Source: Mytilus trossulus (taxonomy: Eukaryota > Mollusca > Bivalvia > Mytilida > Mytilidae). Taken from it: 64,000 nucleotides of DNA. Under the pieces are notes generated by a model. The model made no database searches and was not told the origin of the DNA. It worked only from the letters and a program-made list of their open reading frames with translations. The translations under genes were made by a program, and so were the position numbers. The stretch lies in the NCBI RefSeq assembly GCF_036588685.1, contig NC_086381.1, positions 51,397,431 through 51,461,430 on the forward strand, written 5' to 3'. Of the stretch, positions 1 through 12,600 are shown piece after piece (the first letter of the stretch is position 1; the number at the start of each line of letters is the position of its first letter).

Positions 1-299
1 TTTGAAAAGGAAGATGACGTTGGTTCAGGAAAAAAAAGTATGTCTTTATTTGTTGATTATGATATATAAGGGATTTATATTGCTTTCGTAGCGATGCATC
101 CATTTGAACTGTACGATTCGAAGAAAAATCTAGAACATAATTATCAAAAGAACTATTGTATCATTGGCACCCATACCACATCTTCCTATATCTATTAAAA
201 TGTTACATGTTCGAACGTGTATACGGGGAATAGTTCTTTCCAGTCTTTTTTTTTTTTTTATGAAAAACTGACTTCAATACAATATTCTTAATATCCTCT

Positions 300-420
300 C
301 CTGTCTTTGGTTGGATTTTTGTTTTTTCAGTTTTATTTTTTTCTATTTTTTTTTTGTATACTGTTATATGTTTTTGAGTTCTGAATTGATTGTCCCTTTG
401 CTATATTTCGCCTCCATTTT
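300..420 (+). repeat. Dispersed repeat family 5, partial
   Basis: Degenerate copy of the unit seen at 780-1058 and 48,100-48,553, with the 'tgagt-tgaa-tgtccct-tggtatctttcgcc' theme. It ends just upstream of the 459 exon and supplies part of its pyrimidine-rich tract. Confidence 0.5.
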
Positions 421-458
421 ATGCCTTATAATTTCTGACCTTAATTTTCTAATACCAG

Positions 459-606
459 AAATAAGGATTCCAGTTGTTTTGTTGGTATTAAATGGTGAAT
501 TAGATACACTTGAGCACGTGATAAGGGCTATTGACAACAATATATCAGTTGTTGTCGTGAAAGGCACTGGTGGAACAGCTGATCTTGTCGCCTTATGCAT
601 GAAAGA
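459..606 (+). CDS. Gene A exon: SLOG / TRPM-homology region core
   Basis: First exon of gene A in the window. It follows acceptor ataccag and ends at a consensus gtgagt donor. It enters with 2 nt of a split codon and leaves with 2 nt. Encodes IPVVLLVLNGELDTL followed by VVVVKGTGGTADLVA, the glycine-rich nucleotide-binding-like signature of the SLOG (LSDAT) domain at the TRPM N-terminus. In some TRPM2 channels this fold binds ADP-ribose; ligand binding here is not shown. A dispersed-repeat fragment ends about 40 nt upstream. Confidence 0.88.
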
Positions 607-3600
607 GTGAGTATTTGAAAACATTGTTTTGATTGTTGAAGTTGTTCAAAACTTTGCCCCCCACTAAATTATAACTAAGCTGATTAAATGATAAAAAATA
701 AAGATAAAATGTTCTGTCTGCACCAGGACTTGTGTTCGAATAAATCAAGTGAAAGATACTAAGCCTCAAGTGTAATGGTTGATAATCATTAGGCGAAATG
801 TTTCAAGCATTTAAGTTAAATATAGATGCATTATGAGCACCCCGATGAAAGCCACACGTTGAGCAGGATCTGCTTTCACTTCCGGAACACCACATATCAT
901 CCCAAGTATAGTTGTGAGGTTCGTGTTGCTTAGTTTATAGTTTTCTATGTGGCGTTTGCACTATTTTGGTTTGCTTTTTCTTTTTTGGCCATGGCTTTGT
1001 CAGTACTCTTTTATCTATGAGTCTGAATGTCCCTCTGGTATCTTTCGCCCCTCTTTTTACACGGCACATTATGATTTATGTTAAAGAAATCAGTGATATC
1101 GATTCCCTAGCTATGCATTTTTTTAAATGTGGGTTCATCGTTATTATCGATTATTATTATAATGTTTTGAAATCACACATGTCAGAATTTAACTAGACAA
1201 ATCACCAAAATCCACGTTTATCACAAGATTGGTCATCTTAAATCACTCGGTATAAAATTGTATTTACCATATAATTCATAATCGTTTTCAATTTTATTTT
1301 CAGCATGAATAAGTTGAAACGAAAATTACCTGTTATGTTTTCAAGACGCTTCAGTGATGATATGTTTGAAAAGATGAAAAAAGTTCTTGATCGAATTTTG
1401 CAGAAAGAATGGATGGTATTTTTAGTTACATACCCTACATACGTTACACTATTGACAGACATAATTTGAAAAGTATAATTTATGTTATTGATATACCACT
1501 ATCATGTTTTTTCTGTTTGAATGGTTTTACACTAGTCATGTTTGGGGCTTTTCATAGCCTGCTGTTCGGTATGAGCGAAGACTGAACTTTGACATATAAT
1601 GGCTGACTTATACAAATTATGACTTGGATAGAGATTTTTCTCATTGGCACTCATTTTACATCTTCTTATATCTACATAATGATATTTTGTCATGGATTGA
1701 TGTCTTTCTTTCTATTAAACAGCAGAACATTTGTATATATTATACTGTGATATGTCGAGATATTTATTCATTTTTCCTTTTATCTAATTTTCAGCTTACA
1801 AAACTTTGACTTTTTCGAAAAACTAAGGATTTTCTTATCCCATGCATAGATTACCTTAGTCGTATTTGGCACACATTTTGTACAATTTTGGATGCTCAAT
1901 GCTCTTCAACTTTGAACTTGTTTGGCTTTATAAATATTTTGATAATGAGCGTCACTGATGAGTCTTATGTAAACATGACGCGCATCTGGCGTTCTAAATT
2001 ATAAGCCTGGTACCTTTAATTGATAACTAAATCCAAACTTCAGCACCCAAATAAATTTGATTTGTTTTTGAGTAATGGATATTTGCAATTGCTTCATTTA
2101 AATTTCTAAATAAATATTGGTAAATTTATACAAATTATTTCACATTCGTCTCATATTCATATCTTTGTAAACTTTATTTTTACAGATAACAGTATTCAAT
2201 ATTAAGAAAAACAAAGACGATGAATTGTGGGGAAAAATTACAGATGGAATATTAAGGGCATGGTCATTTGAAAAGAAAAAAGGTATTCAAATCTTGGAAA
2301 AATAGAATGTTTCTTAAACCTCGACTGTAACATTTATATAATGTATAATATGGTTTATTCAAAATGGTTAAAAAGCAAAATCAATAGGTAGTGCACTTTA
2401 TGATAATTTTTATCTAATGCAGAATGCATCATTTGAACCAAGCAACCAACCCGAGAACTTCAATGATTTATGACCGTTAGTGGAATCATAACTAACCAAT
2501 CAATGTTCTGCTGATTGAATAATATTTGTAGCAAACATAATGCAACAACAATACACTTAGAAAGCTAATCGAAAATAATTGTTAAGTTGCACTAAATCTG
2601 AACAAATTATCAACTGTAGATCCTGTTATATATAAGGAACAGTTGAGTTATGATGATAAATATATAATAAACCTATTTTTAAAAACATGTCTAGAATCTG
2701 ATGTAATTGTTTACAGAACAGGTCAATCAGATTAAAAATGTAATAAAATAAATTTGAAGAAAACAAAAATCGTGTTTAATACTTGAACATGTTGAAAGGA
2801 GTATATTATTCGTGATGTTTTATTCGTCTTTGAAACAGAGGCGAAAGATGCATAGATGAAAGTCAACTGACAACGCCGTAAAAAGAAACATGTTTAACAC
2901 ACATAAAAAAGACGTTCACACACCTCTATCTGTACCATTTATATTGTAATAGGTATATGTATCAATGTTGTTTACGAAATTGTTGTAATATTCTTTTTTT
3001 TTCCAGATGACGTTTCTGTGACATATGATCCAATACTGCCTACTCAAATAGATTTTATTTCTAAGTATGTTTCCAATATCGATGGTTTATCGAGGAAAGA
3101 ATTATTTGCTGGTTATAACCTAAAAACAAGCAGTAAAACGCAAGATTTTCATCAGGTGATTAAACCCAAACAGATAGGGTACACACTTCAGCAGCCAGCA
3201 AATCAATGGTTTTGATTTGGTATTAAAATATTTTCGTGTAATATTTTAGTTTTTTTTTGTTTTTTTTTAATTTGTTTATTTATTCTTTGGAAATTTAGAT
3301 TTCAGACGATTTTGATAATTACTTACATGCCTTTGCGATTCAGATCCAATGCATGGGTTAATTTATCGCTATTTTTAAAACATGGTCTCAAGTTTCCACC
3401 CGATAAATCCAGAAGCATGTGTAACATGTGTATTAGTCGACAGAATCGACAACTGCTTATTATTAACACGATGAAGATGTAATTCATTGTTGAGTCTTAG
3501 CTATACAGATACAATCGATTTTTCTAAAAGTTTCTCAGAACTGATGAAAGTTTATAAAAAAATGTTCATAAAATTGAGAATGGAAATGGGGAATGTATCA

Positions 3601-6600
3601 AAGAGACAACAACCCGACCATAGAAATAAACAACAGCAATTTAAGCAATTTAAGCAATTAAAGCGAATTTAGTTTATAACTCATTTATTTGACAAAGAAC
3701 AAAACAAATTTCGTTATCCTTGCTAGAAAAATATCATCATGTTGTTTTAGTCTTATAGTCTTTATATATTTTTGATAATCACTTGAAATAACAATAGTTC
3801 AATTCATTCACATATTTATTATCTTTTAAGCATACATTTGTGAATGCGTTTCTCGGAAAACGAACAGATATCATTCAACAGGTACTAAGCGTTGATGCGA
3901 AATTCACATTGGCCGAAGATCAGTTCCAAACATTATGTCGTGAGGTAATATAACATTATATATTTTGTGTATTAGATTTGTATATTTCAGGAAAACGTAT
4001 TCAAAAAGTTTTATTTTAAAAATGCATATAATGAAAAACATTGAAATTCTATTTTTTCTTATAATAGTACATGTACGATGAAAGATTTGAATGACCATAG
4101 TTTATAAGAAATAACCATGATTCATGAAAAACAAATATAAGCGTCAATCTATTGATTATAAGTATTAATAAGTAGAATAAAGATCATGTTTAATGATTAA
4201 GGTGTCTTTGTTTGGTTGTTTATTGGTTTCTTAATACATCTCGTTTGTATTTCGTCGATAAGAGGAGAAATAATTCTTTAAAAAAGAAAATTGTAAATAT
4301 TCGAAGTAAATTTGAAGTGCTTCATTGTAAACAGAGTTTGAATTGGATTATTTGATAATAGATATATAATTGATAATTATAATGGATGCTACTACCAATC
4401 GAATGAATTACAATAAATAAAAAAAATGTTTAAAAAAGGAAAATATGCGACGGACATTTGGTTATTCGTGCAACTGTGAGTGAAAACGAAAACAGAATAA
4501 CAGAAAGGACATTTAGATATCATTCTTCAATATCAGTCAGTTGTACAATATGTCTGAAGAAATGAACCGTAACTTTCTAAGTTAACAAATAGAGACTAGT
4601 CTGATAAAAAACACAACACTTAAACATGTTTCTGACTTGGCAAATGCAGATTACGATGTTGCCGATTTAAGTATTTTGTTTTCAAAGTTAATACGCTATC
4701 ACGTTATTCTCCTTTTAAATTAGAAAAAAAAGCATCAAAGAATGAGAAATATAATTTGAACAGAAAATTATAGCAAGTATACACATTTGTAACCAAACGC
4801 CAGTCAACTTTAGAAAATGACCCAAAACAATTTACCGAAGTGCTAAAATTAATTGAAATACATGTCAATGTTTCTTCCATGCTGATTTGATCACAAATTA
4901 CAAAAAGTAGGTATCTATTTTTTTTTGTATTTTTTCCAAATATTTCCATACTTTTTTTTAAGTTATACCTTAATCCGGAATTTGGAAATTATGAGAACAA
5001 TGCCAAACATACGGTCGTGCAATTTCGGGAAACTATTTGAGAGCATTTTTAGGAATATTTATATAACAGTTGTTTTCCATTCATTTAATGTGTTTAAGCT
5101 TTTGATATTGCCATTTGATTAGGGACTTTCCATTTGGAACTTTTTCCAAGGCTAAGAAAGTCGGGTGCATTGACATGGTAGTTATATCACTTAGAATAAC
5201 ACGAGCATAAACTTTAGAGTTTGAAAGATCCTTTATGAAACAATACGATAATTTTATTGCAGGTAGTGAAGTCAATAAGCAGCAAAACAGACAATGGCAT
5301 GAACGGTTTTACATTAGTTGAGGTATTATCTCTAAATATTATACCAGAACTTTAATTGACCTGGGCTACTTATACATTAATATATCAGGAAAAGATTGAA
5401 GACAAATATTTGTTATCGATAAGAAAAGAAATACATTTGGAGGCCGGTTTCGTTTAACGACATTTGAACAATAATTGCCCTATCAAGCCAGGGCGATATC
5501 TAACCACTTACATATATTGTAATTTACACACATAGTTGTCATTAGAATGTAATTTTATGCGACTGTCATACAAGTGAGAGATAAGGTAGCTATAGAACAT
5601 GTTTTATTCACCATTTCATACCCCAAAACATGCATGTACAAGTCAAAATCTGACAGTTGTTATCCATTTGTTTGTTGTGTTAGAGCTTTTGATTTTGCCA
5701 TTCGATTACGGACTTTCTCTCAGTCGGTATTTTTTTTTTCTTCTGATGAATAGTACTTCCCAGTACTGATGATAGTCGTTGTTCATTCGTTTTTTATTTG
5801 TTTTGTCATTTGATTTTGCCATTTGATTAGGGACTTTTCGATTTAATTTTCAACTAAGTTCATTATTTTTGTAATTTTACTTTTTAAATGTGTTTATTAT
5901 CATCATACATTTGGTTATTGTAAACGATTTATTGATTTGTATAAATCTTGTATTTTTTTGGATCAGTTGCTTGAGTTAATTTGCCGTTAACTTCATATAT
6001 CATACACGTGGATTTCAGAATACAAAACCGTTCGTCCTATGCAAACTAGTGTGTTTTAAACTTTATTCTCCTATTTTTAGTTGATCTTTAATATTAAGGA
6101 GTGCATGATAAAATGACTAAAAGGTTAAGAAAAAGAAGTGTGTTTGGTGGAAAAGCATCAGCTACTGCCTTTTGATTAAAATAACCACTCCCTTGTGTTC
6201 AAAAAGATATTCAAATGAACAAAAAGATACATATTATTTTTTACTTAATATATACCTTTAATGTTTGATAATCTGGAATTTTCAAGCACTTAACGCAACG
6301 GACGAAAAAAAGCCACTTCACTTTAAATTTGTACTTACATTATAGTTTTTACATTTAGATTGTATCAGATATCTTCAGTTGACTCTTTTGAGGATTGTAT
6401 TTGTATGTTTGTTTCAGAATGTGTACCCAGAAGCTTTCACATATTTGAAAGAAGGCAAGGGACCAGGCTTTAAAAACGCTAGGGATGCTGTTATTAAAAT
6501 ATCCAATAAACTTCTCCAAGGTTAGTGACAAACAGTATATTTGCAAAGTCTCCTCAGTTTGCATAACCAATTGTAATATCGATTGTTAGCAGTGTTTCTT

Positions 6601-9600
6601 TTAGAAAACCCAAACGTTTATAAATTTTTATGGGATTGTGCATTGTTTCGTGGGTACAGGTGAACCACACATTTAAATGTTCAACGAATTACAAATTTTC
6701 TACAATCTTTGTATGCATAGATTACGAAATTAAATAACCACAAACATGCTAATCTTTCTCAATCCATGAACATTGATTTCAACGAAAATAAGTGAATGCA
6801 CAGTATTCAATTTTGGCATTTTAACTGTTTAATGATGATTACTTCTCATTTGATTTTTACACTTCGTTTATCATTTGAAAGTGGTGAATAAGAATATCTT
6901 TTATTTAACGCCAACATTATTTGTACGCGCGAAATATTTTTCTGCTTTGTAGGAATCTGCTTTTCAAAATTTGGAATGGTAACGTGCTGTAAAACTGATG
7001 CCACCAACACTATGGAAATTAAACCAAATGCAGAAATACCTGTTATTGAGTCACTGAGGGTTGCTGTAATAAGCAATCATGTTGATCTAGCAGCAGAACT
7101 CTGGAGTCAATGTGAAAACCCACTGCGTAAGAACATGCTTTGATTTTTATTAGGGCAACCGGTTTGGGGTATATGACATGACAAAACATGCATTGGAATG
7201 CAATGCAGTCAATTTGTTCAATAGACATTTCCATAGTGTATTTCTGTCTTGAGTGAATATCTCGATTATACGGTTTTGTTTTAACCTTGTCGATTTTAAA
7301 AAAGACGAAAATTTGACATCTAGTTTTATATTTGTTGGGATTTTGTCGGATGCACAAATGTTCATGTATGAGTGTTAATGATAACAAATAAAGTATTGTA
7401 TTTGTACAGTGACAGCTCTCGTTGCACATACATACCTTATAGCATTGGCAGACAAAGCCGAAAGTTTATACGAGGAAGAACTTAATAAAAATCTATTATC
7501 CCATTCAAGGTACGTACAATGTACTGTTATAGTTAAAGTATATCATTTATTTTCTGATAAATATGGACAGTTAATTTCTATGAACATGATAGAGCCCTAA
7601 TTTTTTAATTGTGCTCAACATCAAAAACTGCACCAGTTAGGGTTTTCTGGTAGGATAAACATAATATTGATACTGGGTTTTCTTTTACTATACTACTAGT
7701 ATTAGTTTATTATTCCTACATTCTGTTTCATTTAAACCTGTTTTCCAAAATCGATTTTGTTATTCTTTGCTTATAATTTTATAAACTACAAGTTTTTTTG
7801 GCAATATGTACAACGTCTTGAAATTGTAACTATACGAAAATAGGTTCAGATGTTCAGATTGGATACTGTACGATGATCTAAGCTTCCGCTTAGTAGAATA
7901 AAATGTAGAAATTAGAACATACTAACAATAAAGAATATGATATCAAATACATAAAACAAATACTAAAACTACTGTATCAGTATTCAAGACCATACAATAG
8001 TTATTGCTTTGTGCTGACGGAATCTATGGTACCAACAATTCCTTAAAGTACAATGCTGTTATGCAAAAAGTTAAAGAAACATTACAATTCCTTTGCTTTT
8101 TAGTTATACTATTTGTGAATACATGTATGAAGCTATTAATAAAACCACAGCTCATTATTCAAATTACCATTTTGAAGGTAGAAGGACTATTTAGTATCAG
8201 ATATACAAAGATAATTATAAACTTTGGATGGAAATAACTATACCTTTTGTATTGCGTGGTGTTATAAGCATATAATGCATATACTTGACGTGTTAATTAT
8301 TCTTATATTCTTATAAGAAATCATGATGACCGAGTGGTCAAACGCGTCCAACAACAGTAACATTAGCTAGTCAACTTTGAGTTTGTGGGTTCTAATTCTG
8401 AACCTATTGGGTGCGCCTGACTTCAATCATAAATGACTATTATTTTCAATGATCCACCAATAAAAACTGAGCGCATATAAATAGCACAATAGTTTTGAAA
8501 GTTGTGTGTAACACCACTTAATAATTTGTATTAAGTAATTTGACATTGAGTTACAAATGTATCTCTGGTTAAGAAGAAAAAAGTCAATTAAAAAAAAATA
8601 ACAACGCAAACACAATCATTATTCACTGTTGAACGACACAATTCCTTGAAGTAGATTTGAATATACAGTGAATGTAGACAAATATTATGGTTGTGTCTCA
8701 AACTAATGAACATTGAACTACTTGTAAGTAATACTTAGCTGTACAAAAAGCATAAGTACAGAACAAGTATAAAATATTCAAAGCTTCATTTATAGTTTTA
8801 TTTTTTTTACTGCTGTGGCTGCCAGGAAGTTCTTGTCACGTGCCATTAAGCTTTTGGACAAACTATTTCAAAAAGACGAGGACATGGCAACCAAAGCTCT
8901 TGACTACACCTCTGAAGTATGGGGTCTTGAAGAAAAACCGTTACATTTTGGACACCAATTCAACTTGGAAGAATTTATTTCGCATCCCTCTGCACAGAAG
9001 GATGCTAGCAAACGGCTATTTCCCTACGAGTCTACTCAACAAAGTAGCAACATCGACACAAAAAAGAATAAAAATATCAGTCGAGAATGTACAACATTTG
9101 TTAAGGTTTTGTATGAAAAATTTTGTTAAACATTTTAATCATACTTATTATTGATAAAAAGTAACACTAGATAATGCTATCAATATAAAATTTCCTTTCA
9201 ATTTAGTAGAAACGTACATAGATATAGGAAGATGGGATATGAGGGCCAACGAGACAACTCTGCATTTAAGTCACAATTTATAAAAGTTAATCATTATAGG
9301 TCAAAGTACGGTCTTCAACACAGAGCCTAAGCTCACACGGAACAGCAAGCTATAAACGGTTCATAAAATTACTAGTGACAAATTCAAACGGGAAAACTAA
9401 CGGTCTGATCTATATATAAAAACAAACGAGAACCGTAAATCACTTATAAACCACATAAACATGATAAACAGACGACAACAACTGAACATCAGTAGTCGGT
9501 TTCACAAAAAAACGTATGACTAAGATTGGTCTAAAGTCATGAACTTATCAGTATACGATAAATCTTAGTCTTAAGGTTTTTTTGTGAAATCGACTTTAGA

Positions 9601-12600
9601 TTCCTAACATAGGACAGGTGCAGACAATTGCAGCGGGATTAAACGTTTTAATGTTGCCAAACCATCTCCCTTTTCTGAAACGATAGTTTAAAATCATAAC
9701 ATAGAAAGACACACTATAAAATATCAATTGGAATGTGTATTTTGTATGTTTATAATAATGTATGAGTAGAGAGAAGAGATTTATAAAAACCTTTATAATA
9801 TTCGCAATTTAACTATTAATTTTCATTCGTAACTTCATTTTGATAAAATTATATCTCTTTCGTAGAATAATATGTTCATCAAAGAAACCATAGTCGCCAT
9901 CAGTTGAAATTCGTAACCGGTATCGGTAAAAATAATCAAAGGTCAGAATTATCACAGTGCAATGACTTAAAAGGTAGGTCGGAAGCAGTTTTTCTTTTGG
10001 CAATTTATAAATGGAATGTTAAAAACTATATGACGAGTGAACGTGGTTGATAGATTTTATTCACCGATAACCGTTACGAATTTCAGCTGACGGCGACTAT
10101 ACATGTATATGCTAATCAAAATATTCACAATCTTGAGATCAATTAGATCTATGTGTGTGCTATTAATAGAGCTATAATCTGGCTGTGTTCTACTATTTTG
10201 TCCAATTGCTGTCTTTTGGACACTTTCCCTGATTTCCATTCTCAATTTTTGCATCCTCAATTTTGACGACGTGTTTTTACACTTGTTACTTGGCGGATGA
10301 TTTTATATAACGTTTCTTGTTTTGTTTTCATTTCAATGTTATATTTAACTGTGCCATTAAAGTGCGAGGTTTGGCATGCCTTAAAACAAGGTTCAACCCA
10401 CCACTTTTATTCCCCTTTAAAAGTGTCCTGTACCAAGTCAGGAAGATGGCCATTGCTATAATATTGTTCGTTTCTGTATGTGTGTTGCATGTTAACGTTG
10501 AGTCGTTTCTGCTTTCTCTTATTTTTGAGATAAGACGTGGCACGGTACTTGTCTATCCCATATTCATGTATTCGGTTTTGATGTTATATTTGTTATTCTC
10601 GTGGTGTATTGTCTGTTGCTTGGTCCGTTTATGTGTGCTGTTGCGTTTCGGTGTTGTGTCGTTGTTCTCCTCTTATATTTAATGCGTTTCCCTCAGTTTT
10701 GGTTTGTTGCCCCGATTTTGTTTTTTGTCCATGGATTTATGAGTTTTGAACAGCGGTATACTACTGTTGCCTTTATTCTGCAGTTTGATTATTTTTTTTG
10801 AATCTTTATTGACTACAATATAATTTGATCCACATAACATTTCATTGATAATAAATACTAAACATATATTATAGCACCATATGAACTGGAAGTCGACATG
10901 GAAATTTGTCACAGCACCGATCATCAAGCTAGTGGTTAATGTTGTAAGTCCATATGCAAAAATAATTGTTATGTTTTCACAATAAAACTCCATTCTTGTG
11001 AGTCTTCATCTTCTTTATGAGAGTTATGCGCATTAAAAAAAAATAACACACGTATAAAACATTCCAATGACATGTCTAACTATACCAATATACGCGAAAT
11101 TGTATTGGAGTGGTTCAGGAAATATTTGATCTTGACTTAATTTTAGTGCAATTATCAACATTTGAAAAAAATAATTGATAATTGTACGAATGTAACTTTA
11201 ATTATTTCAGAATATTCCAGAATGTGATAAGTCTACCGAATTGACGCATAAAAAGTTCCATGTCACTTGAAAGAACGCGATTTGGAATTATAGCAGTTTA
11301 TTTCGTTTTATTTCTATTTATATATGCAAAGGAAACTACTGCTGGTCCTTTGATTTTAATAAGATAATTAATTAACGTTACTATCCAAATAGTTGTATTC
11401 TTAACCTCAATAATTTCAAACCTTTTTACGAAATGTTCAAAGTGAAAGTATTCGTACATAACGCTTAAAATATCAAACTTAAATCTAGTAAATTGTAAAC
11501 TTTTGTCGTTAACGAATTGATAGATGAACTCTTCAAATTTTTTAGGTGTTTTTTATACTAGCTTTAGTTTTGTTCAGCTATTTTCTCACCCGTGATCTTA
11601 ACACAAAGATTTCCGTGTTAGAAGTCATGTTATTCTTTTACATGATTGGAGATCTATTAGAGGAGTTATGGAGCATGGTAAATATATTTCACTGTTACCT
11701 ATATAACATAAAAGTATCAAACCTGTTTTTAGTTTTTGAAAGACGGCATTCGCGTCATTGTAATAATAAACAGCCAATGTACATTATGGATTGGTTACAT
11801 TTTCGTGAACTTTGCATGATATGAGTACCAAATAAACAAAGTTTGCTTCAAGTGTTCATATACCACTTTATTTACCTATAAATAAAGGCAACAGTAGTAT
11901 ACCGCTGTTCAAAACTCATAAATCCATGGACAAAAAACAAAATCGGGGTAACAAACCAAAACCGAGCGAAACGCATTAAATATAAGAGGAGAACAACGAC
12001 ACAACACCGACACTCAACACACACAGAAACAGACCAATCATCAGACAAAACACCACGAGAATAACAAATGTAACATGAAAACCATGTACATGAATTTGGG
12101 ATAGACAAGTACCGTGCCACGTCTTATCTCAATATCTCAAAAATAAGAGAAAACACAAACGACTCAACGTTAAAATGCAACACAAAGAGAAACGAACAAT
12201 ATTATATATCACTCCATGCATTGTCTAAATTGTTAGAGGATAAAATATTACCAGCCAAAAACAAACGAAGAGTACCAAACACAACAAGTGTGCCAATAAT
12301 TTATAACAAACGTTATTTACCCCGATTCGACCTAGAAATTAAAAAAGATAATTTGTAGTAACTGAAAATTAACTGTAAATATTGATGAGGAATAAGTTGC
12401 GAGTATGATATGTAGAACAGGAAAATTGTAGCCACAGATAAATGACCTTGTTTAATAAATATACTTATTGATAATAACTCTTTCTAGGTTCGACCTCAGG
12501 ATGGTAACTGGTCTCCGCAGAGAATATTGCTTTACTTGTTTAATCTATGGAACATGTTGGACTTGTTCTGTATAATTTTATACATTGTGGGATTTGCTTT

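Noticed and set aside
7043..7429. 128-codon - strand ORF
   Set aside because: Runs antisense across a gene A exon and intron; no family signature.
8840..9154. 104-codon ORF overlapping the gene A exon in another frame
   Set aside because: A shadow of the 8,826-9,099 exon; only the other frame matches TRPM helices and joins both neighbours in phase.
10317..10682. 121-codon ORF on + strand
   Set aside because: It is the reverse strand of a family-2 dispersed repeat; the same sequence recurs at 11,884, 45,541 and 61,707.
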